DNA from: Petrocella sp. FN5
GTDB lineage: Bacteria > Bacillota > Clostridia > Lachnospirales > Vallitaleaceae
Assembly: GCF_029210395.1 (NCBI RefSeq)
Contig: NZ_JARGDP010000013.1
Coordinates: 1-60,054, forward strand
Direction of reading: 5' to 3'
DNA length: 60,054 bases
The position numbers were made by a program, and so were the translations under genes. Positions 17,028-26,553 of the stretch are shown here, piece after piece. Position 1 is the first letter of the stretch. Each line of letters opens with the position of its first letter. Below the pieces are notes generated by a model that saw only the letters and a program-made list of their open reading frames with translations, had not been told where the DNA came from and ran no database searches.

Positions 17028-17743
17028 ATGAAAATAGTTGTGATCCATGGCAGTCCAAGAAAGGGCAATACCTATAAAGCGACTAAGCAGTTCAAAGAAG
17101 AAATGGAAAAACAAGGTGAAGTAGAATTTGTTGACTTTTTTTACCAAAAGATATGCCTGAATTTTGCCACGGTTGTATGAACTGTTTTTTAAAGGGAGAG
17201 GAATACTGTCCTCACGCAACCCATACGATGCCGGTCTTAGATCAGATGGTATCCGCGGATGCACTTATATTTACAACGCCGGTATTTGTTCTTTCTCTAA
17301 GTGGCTGTATGAAATCATTCTTAGATCATTATGCTTATATTTTTATTGTACATAGAGCAAGAAGTGAAATGTTTAATAAAAAAGCATTTATACTAACGTC
17401 TACTGTTGGAGCCGGATCAAAAGCTGCCATAAAAACAATCAGTACCAGTCTGAAGTATTGGGGCGTTAACCGAGTGTACAATTATAGCTTTACAACTTTT
17501 GGTACCGAATGGGACAATATGGCATTGGATAAAAAATCAAAAATCAAAAAAGAAATCATGAATAAGTCGAAGAAGTTCTATACGGAAGTGAATTCCGGTA
17601 TAAAGCATAGGCCTTATCTATTCATAAGTTTCATGTTTAAAATGAGCAGATTCATTCTAAAGAAATACGCAGACGAAAGTTCTCTAGATAAGCAGTATTG
17701 GATTGATCAAGGTTGGTATTTTGGAGAAAAAAGTCCCTTCTAA
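17028..17743 (+). pseudogene. NAD(P)H-dependent FMN reductase / iron-sulfur flavoprotein family, frameshifted
   Basis: The first frame gives MKIVVIHGSPRKGNTYKATK, the flavodoxin-like start with the GSPRxGNT phosphate loop, behind a GGAG site. It runs into a T7 run (17136-17142) and stops at TGA 17178. One extra T would continue it into the frame encoding MPEFCHGCMNCFLKGEEYCP, which runs to 17743. The joined product of about 238 residues matches the flavodoxin-fold oxidoreductase family with a CxxCF motif. The C-terminal part alone could be called from ATG 17153 but lacks the FMN loop. Confidence 0.75.
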
Positions 17744-17813
17744 TAAAAGTGATGAGTTGGAAAATGCGTATGCAGTTATAGTAAAGGAATTATAAATGAG
17801 AGGAAACCACAAG

Positions 17814-18692
17814 ATGAAAGTACTTGTAACAGGCGCCACAGGGAATGTAGGGAAATATGTCGTAGAGGCTTTATTAAGACTTAATGAGACGGTAGTTGCA
17901 GCCGGTACCCGTACAAACAAGCTTCAAGAGATGTTTGGCGATTTTGTTGAGACAGTCGAACTTGATTTTGAAAAGCCCCACACTTATGAAGGCGCACTCA
18001 AAGATGTGGATCGAATATTTTTGATGAGACCGCCCCATTTAGGTAAGCCAGAAGATCTGTATGCATTTTTGGAAGCGGCTAAAAGCCACTCTATTAAGCT
18101 GATATCCTTTTTATCCCTTATGGGTGTAGAGAAAAATACAATACCACCCCATCATAAAATTGAAAAGCAGATTGAACAGCTAGGCATTCCTTTTGCGCAC
18201 ATAAGACCGGGATTTTTTATGCAGAATATCTCCGGTATTCATGCGACAGAGATCAAAGAGAAGGATGAAATATTTGTCCCAGCAGGAAGAAGTAAGACAA
18301 GTTTTATTGATGCAGAAGACATAGGTCTTGCTATTGCAACCGTGCTACATGAATCAGAACAACACAAAAATACAGCCTATACCATTACTGGACCTGAAGC
18401 AATAGATTACTATCAGATTGCAGAGATTCTGAGTCAAGTAACAGGGAGAAGGATTCTATATAAAAAGCCCGGTTTCCTGGGATACCGCCATTACTATATA
18501 AAAAAAAGAGGTCTAGACCCCTCGTATGTGAATGTAACGGTTGCCCTTTATTTTATGACAAGATTGGGTACAGCCAAAGCGGTTACGGACGACTTCTATA
18601 AACTCACAGGAAAGAACCCCAGAACCTTTATGGCCTTTGCAAAAGATCATATTAATGATTTTGCTGCGCAAGAAAATAAGAATAATAAATGA
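17814..18692 (+). CDS. NmrA-like NAD(P)-binding protein (atypical SDR)
   Basis: A 292-residue Rossmann-fold protein. It has a VTGATGNVGKYVVEAL nucleotide-binding loop (residues 4-19), a substrate-domain segment IRPGFFMQNISG, and FIDAEDIGLAIATVL, all typical of NmrA/QOR2-type short-chain dehydrogenases. The Tyr-x3-Lys of classical SDRs is not evident, as expected for this group. GAGAGGAAACC before the ATG at 17814 sets the start; an in-frame ATG at 17796 overlaps the site. The role is probably NAD(P)H or redox sensing, or a quinone/azo reductase; the substrate is unknown. A strong terminator follows. Confidence 0.85.
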   Translation: MKVLVTGATGNVGKYVVEALLRLNETVVAAGTRTNKLQEMFGDFVETVELDFEKPHTYEGALKDVDRIFLMRPPHLGKPEDLYAFLEAAKSHSIKLISFLSLMGVEKNTIPPHHKIEKQIEQLGIPFAHIRPGFFMQNISGIHATEIKEKDEIFVPAGRSKTSFIDAEDIGLAIATVLHESEQHKNTAYTITGPEAIDYYQIAEILSQVTGRRILYKKPGFLGYRHYYIKKRGLDPSYVNVTVALYFMTRLGTAKAVTDDFYKLTGKNPRTFMAFAKDHINDFAAQENKNNK

Positions 18693-18727
18693 GTTTTTTA
18701 TTCGAAAACGGCATATACATTTTAAGA

Positions 18728-18770
18728 AAAAGTGCTACTGCAGTAAAATTTGCAGTAGCACTTTTCAATG
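18728..18770. terminator. Intrinsic terminator, probably bidirectional
   Basis: AAAAGTGCTACTGCA (18728-18742) pairs perfectly with TGCAGTAGCACTTTT (18751-18765) around an 8-nt loop. The A/T flanks give a T-run in either direction, so it can serve both the NmrA-like gene and the convergent ABC permease gene. Confidence 0.85.
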
Positions 18771-18816
18771 AGAGTAAGGTAATCGAACCGGAAGAACTGT
18801 CCCTGCGGTTAGGTTG

Positions 18817-19560
18817 CTATTCCCACTTAAAAAACCGAAGAGACACAAACGAACACACACCAGCAATTGCGCCCATGACAATGATGGAAGGCAAGACGTT
18901 TTCTACCGGTAAGCCAAGTGACGTCGCTTTTAATAGTTTGATTCCCTGAGTCAAGGGCAGCAAATCAGCTGCTTTTTGCATGGCACTTGGCATAACTTCA
19001 TAGGGTAAAGTAGCCCCGGAAAAAATAAGCATTGGGAAGTAAAGCAAGCTGGCAAGTATACCCGCAACCTTGATATTCTTTGCAAGACCACCGACCATGA
19101 CACCGATACTGAACATGGACACCAACACCAAAAACCAACCAAGAAGGAAATGCAAAAAATCCCCTTGCATTCTGAAGCCATAAAAAACACTGGCAATCAC
19201 ATAAAGAAGAACCAGAGAAGTCAAAGCATACAAGCCATAGATGGTGATTTGTACCAGTAAAATAATAACAGGTTGTGCAGGTGTTACCTTTAATCTTTTT
19301 AGTATTTTTTTGCCCCTATAGTCGGAGATGACAAGGGGCAGCCCCATAACACCACCGGCACTGATGGCAATGGACACAATCGCACCAAAAGATTGTTCTA
19401 AAAAAGTATAAGACGCACCATCGTAAGCCGGCTTGTCTCCATAGATGATGCCAAGTATCACAAGTACCACGATGGGCATACAGATGGCAAAGATAAGCAT
19501 ATCCATGCCACGTAGAGATAGTTTTAACTCCGTTTTCAACATTGTATTAAAGGTCTTCAT
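18817..19560 (-). CDS. ABC-2 type transporter permease
   Basis: A 247-residue inner-membrane protein with six predicted helices. It has the ABC-2 shape: a first helix about residues 21-41, an extracellular loop, VSIAISAGGVMGLPLVISDYRGKKILKRL, and the late segment PMLIFSGATLPYEVMP, a family hallmark. It lies directly after its ATPase on the same strand with a 14-bp overlap. Together they form a two-component exporter of the drug/lipid type. The substrate is not evident. Confidence 0.88.
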   Translation of the reverse strand: MKTFNTMLKTELKLSLRGMDMLIFAICMPIVVLVILGIIYGDKPAYDGASYTFLEQSFGAIVSIAISAGGVMGLPLVISDYRGKKILKRLKVTPAQPVIILLVQITIYGLYALTSLVLLYVIASVFYGFRMQGDFLHFLLGWFLVLVSMFSIGVMVGGLAKNIKVAGILASLLYFPMLIFSGATLPYEVMPSAMQKAADLLPLTQGIKLLKATSLGLPVENVLPSIIVMGAIAGVCSFVSLRFFKWE

Positions 19561-20281
19561 GTGTCATATCCTCCTCATCGCTATACCAAAGGTATGCATC
19601 TTCCAGTTTCTCATAGGGGCTTTTTTCGATGGCTTCTGAGACAGTACCGTAGAATACGGTCTCACCCTTCCTTAGAATACAGATGGTGTCGCAGAGTACT
19701 TCCACTTCATCCATAAAGTGGGAGGTTAACAAAATGGTAAGCCCAGAATCCTTTAGTTTACGCAGAATCTGCCATACATCGCGTCTGGCCCGAGCATCAA
19801 GACCTGTTGTAAGTTCATCTAGTACCACAACTTGAGGATTAGGGATTAGCGCTAAGACAATGAATAAACGTTGTTTTTGACCACCGGAGAGTTCCTTTAC
19901 CGGTGACTTGATTTTGTCAGCAATTCCAAACTGTGTAAGCAGATCCATATAATCTGCCGGATTTTTGTAGAGGGAAGAGGTTACCTCACAAAGTTCTCCT
20001 ACTTGTATGTATTCTTGATAATGTGCCTCTTGAAACTGAACACCCACCTTTTCAAAAAGTGTTTTTCGATCATGAATCGGGCTTGAATCCAGTATGGAGA
20101 TAGAACCAGTATCCGGTTTCTTCGTGCCCAAAATACATTCGACCGTCGTGCTTTTCCCAGCACCGTTGGCGCCAAGTAAGCCAAAAACACTTCCAGCCTT
20201 AACGGACAGACTGAGATTCTTAACCGCTGTTAAGTCGCCATAAGATTTTGACAACTGCCTTACTTCAATTACATTTTCCAT
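19547..20281 (-). CDS. ABC transporter ATP-binding protein
   Basis: A 244-residue ATPase. Walker A is GLLGANGAGKST, the signature is VKELSGGQKQRLF, Walker B is VVVLDELTTGLD, and the H-loop is ILLTSHFMDEVE. All motifs are intact. The start is placed at 20281, behind GGAGG with 7-nt spacing; a longer in-frame form starting at 20365 would run through a repeat element and lacks a site there. Partner of the ABC-2 permease. The tandem-MerR gene upstream, on the same strand, may control the pair. Confidence 0.92.
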   Translation of the reverse strand: MENVIEVRQLSKSYGDLTAVKNLSLSVKAGSVFGLLGANGAGKSTTVECILGTKKPDTGSISILDSSPIHDRKTLFEKVGVQFQEAHYQEYIQVGELCEVTSSLYKNPADYMDLLTQFGIADKIKSPVKELSGGQKQRLFIVLALIPNPQVVVLDELTTGLDARARRDVWQILRKLKDSGLTILLTSHFMDEVEVLCDTICILRKGETVFYGTVSEAIEKSPYEKLEDAYLWYSDEEDMTHEDL

Positions 20282-20303
20282 TTGAATACCTCCTTGGTAA
20301 TAT

Positions 20304-20391
20304 ATGGTTAAAGGGTCAAAACAAAGTTTCACTAAATTCACATTTGAGTCTATGTGAAAGTTCAACTACATAGTTTTGACACCTTAACCAT
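20304..20391. repeat. 88-bp MITE-like element with 19-bp inverted ends
   Basis: The ends (20304-20322 and 20373-20391) are inverted repeats matching 17 of 19 bases, reading ATGGTTAA inward to TCAAAAC. Inner TTCACAT/ATGTGAA also pair, so nearly the whole element folds into a hairpin. The right half (20352-20390) is repeated at 2143-2181 with 2 mismatches. It sits between the ABC ATPase start and the MerR terminator. There is no coding capacity. Confidence 0.6.
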
Positions 20392-20402
20392 GTATAAAAA
20401 TA

Positions 20403-20430
20403 ATAACACCAAAGAAAAGTCTGGTGTTAT
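20403..20430 (-). terminator. Intrinsic terminator of the MerR gene
   Basis: On the minus strand ATAACACCA (20430-20422) pairs with TGGTGTTAT (20411-20403) around a 10-nt loop, followed by TATTTTTAT. The stem overlaps the MerR stop codon. Confidence 0.7.
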
Positions 20431-21215
20431 AGTGGAGGGTTGAAGTTATTTATTTTTTTATTTAATTGATGTGAATATTTATTTTTCATATCATAAAGGC
20501 TTATCAGGATTGCTTCTGCATTGTTTTTAGCATGTTTTAATGAAATGATTAGATGATCACATACTGAAATAATATCTTTGGTTTCTCCAGGTGTGTTTAG
20601 CACTTCTTTAATACTGATGTTTTTATCGACGGAGAGGGCATGCATCATTCTCAAAATAGCAGAAAGTGAATAGTTGGCACATCTTAGGGTCCGTATGATC
20701 TTAAGCCGCTTGATGTCCTCGTCGGTATAGATACGATATCTGTTTTCTTTGCGTTTAACTGTAAGGAGCCCATTCATCTCCCAGTTCCTAAGGGTGTCCA
20801 TGGTGATGTTAAGTTGTTCTGAAACCTCTTTTCGTTTAAGTGCTATGGGAACTGTTTTCTGTTTGCCTTGTAATAGGGCTTGGGTAATCTCGGTAGCTTC
20901 ATGAGCATATTCTATTTCATTTTGTATGGAAATGAGATAGTCTTGTGTTAAACCAATGGCTTCATCGAAACGACCAGAAGCAGATGCTTTGATAACAGAA
21001 AGCATCTGCTTTCGTAGTCCGTTTTGCAGCACTTCGATGTGAAAAGCCGTACGCGCCAACTTAAACTGATCGATATGAAAATCCGTAAAGATACGATACC
21101 CATTTTTCTTACGCTTGACGCTTGGAATCAACGCCAGTGTTTCATACAACCGTACCGTATTAGGATGGACGCCTATTATATGGGCCACTTCACTTGTGGT
21201 ATATGTTTTTTTCAT
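20427..21215 (-). CDS. Tandem-domain MerR family regulator
   Basis: A 262-residue regulator with two complete MerR DNA-binding domains. The first is YTTSEVAHIIGVHPNTVRLYE ... GYRIFTDFHIDQF (residues 4-50). The second is KRKEVSEQLNITMDTLRNWE ... RYRIYTDEDIKRLKIIRTL (about 128-176). A helical linker lies between, and a C-terminal helix ends in a basic tail. Ordinary MerR proteins have one such domain and dimerise. It lies upstream of the ABC exporter on the same strand but is separated by its own terminator and the repeat element. Confidence 0.88.
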   Translation of the reverse strand: MKKTYTTSEVAHIIGVHPNTVRLYETLALIPSVKRKKNGYRIFTDFHIDQFKLARTAFHIEVLQNGLRKQMLSVIKASASGRFDEAIGLTQDYLISIQNEIEYAHEATEITQALLQGKQKTVPIALKRKEVSEQLNITMDTLRNWEMNGLLTVKRKENRYRIYTDEDIKRLKIIRTLRCANYSLSAILRMMHALSVDKNISIKEVLNTPGETKDIISVCDHLIISLKHAKNNAEAILISLYDMKNKYSHQLNKKINNFNPPL

Positions 21216-21416
21216 AGATTCACAGCCTTTGCAATCATGGTTATTTAGAATATTTTGGTAGAATCTTTAGTGGATGAATCTTAATAACCATTTTATCACA
21301 GCAATCAAAGGGATTCAATCAACACGACCAACTGCCGTATGGGTATTGCCTTATTACGAAGTCTGTGACATTATATAAGAAACATATGTAAGAATAAATA
21401 ACAATGGAGAAAAGAC

Positions 21417-22391
21417 ATGATGAAATTCGTTTATTCAATAGGACTGATATTCTGCGGCCTATTATTAGGACAAGGTATTAGAAAAAGAGTGGACACAGAA
21501 TCTATAAAAGCCTCCGTACCGGTTGAAAAATATATTAGATTCATTCAAAAATTCGCAATCCTGGGCATTAACCCAATTATCACCCTCGGCGCCTTTTGGG
21601 GTGTTCAGATCACCAACATTCGATTTATAGCCCTTCCCATATTAGGTGTAATCGCCATCACTATAGGTGGGATTCTAGGATTTGTGGTATCCAAACAGAT
21701 GAAACATGGAAGAAAGCAAACAGGTTCTATGTTTGTTTCAAGCTCCTTTACCAACCTCGGTAACTTTGGCGGACTTATATGTTTTGCCTTCTTTGGCGAA
21801 CTCAGCTATGCCTTTGTTTCCATGTATAAGATGTTTGAAGAGATTCTGTATTTTATGGTTGGTTATCCCATAGCAAAGCTACATGGTGAACAGGACTTAA
21901 ATATCAAAACCAAAAACCCGTTTCTTAGAATCATTACAGATCCTTTTATCTATGTGTATTTTATTAGCATTACAGTAGGCCTGGTACTTAATGTATCCGG
22001 CTATGTAAGACCCGGCATCTACCAGAATATTAATGAGATCTTAATTCCTTTATCCTCCATTTTTTTAATAACTTCTGTTGGTTTTTATATGAAAATACGC
22101 GCCATAGGCAGCTATCTAAAAGAATGCATAGCAATCGCTTCAATAAAATTCATCATCATGCCCATCGTCATCGTATCGATAGCTTATCTTATGGGACTTA
22201 GAGATATTAATGACGGCTTATTGTTTAAAGTGGTTATCGTACTATCGGCCATGCCACCGGCTTTTAATTCCCTCATCCCACCACAGATTTATGGGTTGGA
22301 TGTGGATTTGGCAAATTCCAGTTGGTTATTTTCTACAGGCTTATTAATAATAGTTGTGCCGATCTTGTACTATATAGTAAACATGATATAA
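21417..22391 (+). CDS. AEC family transporter (auxin efflux carrier-like)
   Basis: A 324-residue polytopic membrane protein with about ten helices in two halves. AEC-family features include MFVSSSFTNLGNFGGL in the middle and LSAMPPAFNSLIPPQIYGLD near the C-terminus, where a kinked helix carries conserved Pro and Asn. Members export small organic acids such as malate. GGAGAAAAG lies before ATG 21417; ATG 21420 is an alternative. It is divergent from the MerR gene. The substrate is not predictable. Confidence 0.83.
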   Translation: MMKFVYSIGLIFCGLLLGQGIRKRVDTESIKASVPVEKYIRFIQKFAILGINPIITLGAFWGVQITNIRFIALPILGVIAITIGGILGFVVSKQMKHGRKQTGSMFVSSSFTNLGNFGGLICFAFFGELSYAFVSMYKMFEEILYFMVGYPIAKLHGEQDLNIKTKNPFLRIITDPFIYVYFISITVGLVLNVSGYVRPGIYQNINEILIPLSSIFLITSVGFYMKIRAIGSYLKECIAIASIKFIIMPIVIVSIAYLMGLRDINDGLLFKVVIVLSAMPPAFNSLIPPQIYGLDVDLANSSWLFSTGLLIIVVPILYYIVNMI

Positions 22392-22492
22392 GCATATAAA
22401 ATACGCCTCTGTATTGCTTATATTTACCTAAGGTACGAATAAATAATGTTATAAAAGCGTGGATGTAGAGATTACGGATATATAGCTAATAA

Positions 22493-23932
22493 CTACGTTC
22501 TATTGGTATTTTGTTTCTGTGATAGAGTTCGTGGGAACGTGATGTTAAATTCAGTACCAACACCTTCTGTATTAACAAGCTCTATTTTGCCCATGTGTTT
22601 TTGGATGATGGACTGAGTTAAAGTTAATCCAATACCAATGCCATTATTTCCCGAACGTGATGGATCAGCTCTATAAAAGCGTTCGAATATAAAAGGCGCA
22701 TCTTTTTCTTGTATGCCTCGACCATTGTCCTTAAACTGAATAAGATAATCACCATGATTATAGTTATTTAATATAATACTTATTTGTGTGCCATCACCTG
22801 CATATTTGATAGAGTTCGATAAGAGGTTAATAAAAACCTGTTTAATTTTATCAGCGTCACCATAGAAATGTTCATAACTTTTAGGATTGTATTGATCGCC
22901 TAGAGTAATATTCATGGTCATCTGATGTTCGATTAACTCGGTTTCAAAGTTTTGTGCAACAATAGAAATAAGCTTAAAAAAATCGAAATCATCTAAGTTC
23001 AATTCGGTATAACTGTTTTCTAATAAGGAAAGTGACTCAATTTCACTGATCAATGTCTTAATTCGAATAATTTCTTCAAAACAGCTTCCAATGCGTTCTG
23101 TATTCATCGGAAATATTCCGTCAATCATGGCTTCCATTTGACCCTGTATCGATGTAAGGGGCGTTTTTAATTCATGAGCCATGTCCTGAGTTAATTGTTT
23201 GCGAAGTTTTTCTTGTTCACCGATGCGCTTTTGTAAAGTTTGGGCACTATCATATAATGCTTTTAGCTCAAGGGTTTTAATAAAGTTATTGGGTGCTTCA
23301 GAGATGGTAGTATCATGCATATTATTAAGATGATGAATGACGGTCTCAATTGGTTTTGTCACACCATTTGCTATAATAATACCGATTAAGATTGCAAGAA
23401 ACATTGAGAAGAATCCAACATAAAAAAGAACCCGATTTATAGAGGTTAGAAAATATAACTCTTCTTCATTAAAATAGAAAGGGCCTAAGTAACCAACATT
23501 TATGGTACCAACAATAGCATTATCAACTATGATATCAAATGTATCTTCCGTGTAATTACCTTCCCAGCGACTATAATGGTTAAACATATTTTTTTTAACA
23601 TTTGCAATCATAGCCTCACATAGACCGGCATTGTGTTCCATGGCAGACCATAGAGGTGATAAGTCGGCATTATTAACAGTAATAATAAGACCTTTTTCAA
23701 TGGCTTTAATACCTATGTGTTCGATATCGTTAATATCAAAGCCATTATTTTGGACATAGGAATGACGGATATTATTTCTAATATCCGATACGCGTTGTTC
23801 ATGTTCATCTATTATGTAATTTTCAAAATTTTTCCGCACACTAAAATTAATCAGTAGGCTAATGATGCCAATAATAATAATAGCTAACAGAACATAGGAA
23901 AGAATAAGCTTATTACGTAATTTGAGATTCAT
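22493..23932 (-). CDS. Two-component sensor histidine kinase
   Basis: A 479-residue membrane kinase. Helix 1 spans about residues 9-29, a 130-residue extracytoplasmic sensor follows, helix 2 spans about 166-188, then a HAMP region. HisKA carries the phospho-His in DMAHELKTPLTSIQ, and the ATPase has N-box LLSNSIKYAG, DNGRGI and GIGIGLTLT. Its ATG directly follows the response-regulator stop (TAGATG). It lies next to metal-handling genes, so metal sensing is a reasonable guess. Confidence 0.92.
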   Translation of the reverse strand: MNLKLRNKLILSYVLLAIIIIGIISLLINFSVRKNFENYIIDEHEQRVSDIRNNIRHSYVQNNGFDINDIEHIGIKAIEKGLIITVNNADLSPLWSAMEHNAGLCEAMIANVKKNMFNHYSRWEGNYTEDTFDIIVDNAIVGTINVGYLGPFYFNEEELYFLTSINRVLFYVGFFSMFLAILIGIIIANGVTKPIETVIHHLNNMHDTTISEAPNNFIKTLELKALYDSAQTLQKRIGEQEKLRKQLTQDMAHELKTPLTSIQGQMEAMIDGIFPMNTERIGSCFEEIIRIKTLISEIESLSLLENSYTELNLDDFDFFKLISIVAQNFETELIEHQMTMNITLGDQYNPKSYEHFYGDADKIKQVFINLLSNSIKYAGDGTQISIILNNYNHGDYLIQFKDNGRGIQEKDAPFIFERFYRADPSRSGNNGIGIGLTLTQSIIQKHMGKIELVNTEGVGTEFNITFPRTLSQKQNTNRT

Positions 23933-24625
23933 CTATTCACAACTTTCTTGGTCACAATACTGATAACCAATACCCCTTATGGTCCTTATATAGTTGTCTG
24001 TTGTATAATTGGATATTTTACTTCTGATATTTTTAATATGTGAATCAATACTTCTATTATAGCCTTCATAGTATTTTGTGAAGGCTATGGATGCGAGCTC
24101 ATCTCTTGTAAATACCTTGGTTGGTCTTCCAAGTAAGACTGTGAACAACTGATATTCTGTTGCGGTCAACAACAGATTATGACCATTAAGCAACACAGTA
24201 TAGTCACTATCATTAATTTTAAAAGGTCCGGTTGTTGGTGATTCTGAGTCATGAATCAAATCTGATCTTCTAAACAATGCGTTGATGCGTGCTACAAGTT
24301 GTCTTGGACTAAAGGGTTTGGTGATGTAATCATCAGCGCCCATATTAAGACCCACAATGATACTGTCCTCATCTGTCTTTGCGGTAATCATGATGATTGG
24401 AACACGAGATTTCTCTCGTATAGCTCTACAGATTTCTTCGCCTGATAAGTCGGGAAGCATCAAATCAAGAAGGATTAAGTCGATAGATTCACTATTAAAA
24501 AGGTGGAGTGCTTTCTGACCATTTTCTGCAATGATAGGGTTATATCCTGAGTTTCTGATATAAGAACTGATAAACTCTAAAATCTTAGGTTCATCTTCAA
24601 CAACGAGTATATTTTTTGGATGCAT
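23933..24625 (-). CDS. OmpR-family response regulator
   Basis: A 230-residue regulator. The receiver domain has acidic pair VVEDE, phospho-acceptor Asp in LILLDLMLPD, and Lys in YITKPFSPRQL. The C-terminal winged helix carries TATEYQLFTVLLGRP and SIDSHIKNIRSKI. The start is behind GGAGGTGG. It is co-transcribed with the kinase that follows. The gene upstream on the same strand (24663-25940) is only 37 bp away, so the metal genes and the two-component system may form one transcript. Confidence 0.93.
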   Translation of the reverse strand: MHPKNILVVEDEPKILEFISSYIRNSGYNPIIAENGQKALHLFNSESIDLILLDLMLPDLSGEEICRAIREKSRVPIIMITAKTDEDSIIVGLNMGADDYITKPFSPRQLVARINALFRRSDLIHDSESPTTGPFKINDSDYTVLLNGHNLLLTATEYQLFTVLLGRPTKVFTRDELASIAFTKYYEGYNRSIDSHIKNIRSKISNYTTDNYIRTIRGIGYQYCDQESCE

Positions 24626-24662
24626 AAGCCACCTCCTTAAACATATTATAGTTTATCTTGTC

Positions 24663-25940
24663 CTACTCTTCAACAACCTCGATATAACTGGTGATCATAC
24701 CCATCCAACATGTATAGGCCATCTTACCGGTTTCTTTCGGTGTGAAATAGATGACATTTTCTCCTGGTACCAAAGTATATTCTGTGCCGAGGGATGGAAT
24801 GGTGATTGGATTATTGCAACCGTTAGTTGTATCAGTATCAGCATAGATTATGAATTTTACAGGGATATCTTTTATAACTTGGATAGGTGCATAATTGTTT
24901 GCAGTTAGATCGATGCGTACTTCCTGAAGGTCTTTATTGATAACCGTAGATAAGACTTGATCACCATTGTATTGAAAAGGCAGTAGTATACCAGCCAGCG
25001 CAGCACCTCGTGAAAACATAGTTAGTCCAAGTACAAAAATCAAAATACCACTGTACTTCATAATGTTCTTTGAGAATTTGTGATTCAGTAGAGAGCTTAT
25101 AAAGCCTAGACTGAACATTAAAGGGAAGGTACCAAGGCTAAAATAAAACATAGATAAAGCGCCTCTTACAATACTACCCGTTCCAAGGGCGTATAATTGC
25201 ATGGATTGTAAAGGTCCACAGGGCATGAAGCCATTAGCCAGTCCAACAAAAAACGGCCCTTTTCTAGACATCTTGTATAAAGCCTTTTGTAGTGATTTTG
25301 GGAGCTTAAGTTTCGGTAATGGAAGATCAAAAAGCTTGAGCATACGTATTGCCATTAATACCATAATGAAACTCACAAATAGGGTCACATAACCTCGAGC
25401 TTGTCCACTAAAACTTAAAACAGACCCTACACCACCGATGACACCACCGATGATTGTATATGAAGTGATCCGTCCAAGGTTATATAAGAGGCTAGGTTCA
25501 AAGGTGCCAGTCTCCCGATATTTATTACACTGACTGATATTGATGCCACCGCACATCGCAATACAATGAACAGATGTTAAGAGCCCTACAATAAATAGAG
25601 CACCATAACCCATATGTTGACGAATATTAGGCAAAAAATCAAAAGAAATGCTATTACCATATTTTAGAACCAGAAAACCTAAGACAGTTAGGACCATAAA
25701 GATTAGTAAATTTGTTCTTTTTGAATCCACTCTGACGGGCGATACAAAATAACCCACTCTTTCAATATCTGAGATCATCTTTTCTAAGTTTATAACAGAA
25801 TCGTCATATTCTAGATGAACCAGATTTTTTGAAGCCTTTGCTTTTACATCAATGATGCCTGAGTTTTGGTATAGTGCTTCAGTAATTTTCTTTTCGCAGT
25901 GGGCACAGGTCATGCCCTCTATATGTAACTTTTTTTTCAT
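24663..25940 (-). CDS. HMA - TauE/DsbD-like - cupredoxin fusion membrane protein
   Basis: A 425-residue three-part protein. Residues 1-65 are a heavy-metal-associated domain with GMTCAHC. Residues 75-320 are a six-to-seven-helix sulfite-exporter/DsbD-type membrane domain, with VHCIAMCGGINIS and NGFMPCGPLQSMQLYALGTG holding paired Cys near helices. The C-terminal domain (about 335-425) is cupredoxin-like, with an outward-facing NGCNNPITIPSLG and CWMGM, plausible copper ligands. The architecture is known from COG2836-type proteins and suggests transport or thiol-coupled delivery of copper. It sits 2 bp after the DUF2318 gene. Confidence 0.85.
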   Translation of the reverse strand: MKKKLHIEGMTCAHCEKKITEALYQNSGIIDVKAKASKNLVHLEYDDSVINLEKMISDIERVGYFVSPVRVDSKRTNLLIFMVLTVLGFLVLKYGNSISFDFLPNIRQHMGYGALFIVGLLTSVHCIAMCGGINISQCNKYRETGTFEPSLLYNLGRITSYTIIGGVIGGVGSVLSFSGQARGYVTLFVSFIMVLMAIRMLKLFDLPLPKLKLPKSLQKALYKMSRKGPFFVGLANGFMPCGPLQSMQLYALGTGSIVRGALSMFYFSLGTFPLMFSLGFISSLLNHKFSKNIMKYSGILIFVLGLTMFSRGAALAGILLPFQYNGDQVLSTVINKDLQEVRIDLTANNYAPIQVIKDIPVKFIIYADTDTTNGCNNPITIPSLGTEYTLVPGENVIYFTPKETGKMAYTCWMGMITSYIEVVEE

Positions 25941-25942
25941 AA

Positions 25943-26446
25943 TTATCTCTTCCAGTTAGCAAAAAGAGGTTCAAAAGCTGCTAGAGATTCTGGGTTAATG
26001 GCGATGGTGGTATCATTTTCCGTTTTCATATCATCAACGATAGGAACAGGGTTACAGCCACCTTTTATAAGCTCGATTTGGTCGATTGTGAACTGATTTC
26101 CACAGTTGTTACAGATAAGGACATTGCCGAGTTGTTCATAATAGCCTCTACCGGAATTATAACAAACTTGACAGGTGTTAAGTGCAGTACGTACTGTATC
26201 GTCATTGGCCCTAACAGCGATGATTTCCATATAAGTGCCATTGGACTCATAAGGATAAAAAGAAGCAGTTTTCGTGATATTTGCTTTGTCAATAATGAGT
26301 TCACCAGCATTATTTGATGCTAAGACTTCAGGTTCTGGATCTTTGCCGGTTGCCAAAGTTAGTACCACAATCAATAGGATTGCTATTAGTCCAGAACCCA
26401 GATATAACCCCTTTTTTTTGTTTGAATGTTGATTTGTTTTTTTCAT
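25943..26446 (-). CDS. DUF2318 membrane-anchored Cys-rich protein
   Basis: A 167-residue protein with an N-terminal membrane anchor (about residues 12-32). An extracytoplasmic domain follows with CQVC, CNNCGNQF and an IKGGCNP motif. This is the DUF2318 pattern, proposed to bind a metal or Fe-S centre. The start ATG at 26446 is 5 nt from GGAGG; an adjacent ATG at 26449 is closer. It is directly followed by the HMA-TauE-cupredoxin gene, a pairing suggesting joint handling of copper or iron at the membrane. The exact role is unknown. Confidence 0.8.
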   Translation of the reverse strand: MKKTNQHSNKKKGLYLGSGLIAILLIVVLTLATGKDPEPEVLASNNAGELIIDKANITKTASFYPYESNGTYMEIIAVRANDDTVRTALNTCQVCYNSGRGYYEQLGNVLICNNCGNQFTIDQIELIKGGCNPVPIVDDMKTENDTTIAINPESLAAFEPLFANWKR

Positions 26447-26553
26447 CATAACCTCCAAAGTTAATGTTTTATACCATCATACATACCTTATGTGGATTTT
26501 TAATGGATTTTTGAAAAATAAGGGGATAGTCAATACCGAATAAAAATATCGAC

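Noticed and set aside
17164-17355. 63-residue plus-strand frame overlapping the flavoprotein
   Set aside because: Out of frame with the conserved CxxC flavoprotein sequence; shadow.
18689-18949. 86-residue plus-strand frame after the NmrA-like gene
   Set aside because: It runs through the terminator hairpin and then antisense to the ABC-2 permease; no independent ribosome site.
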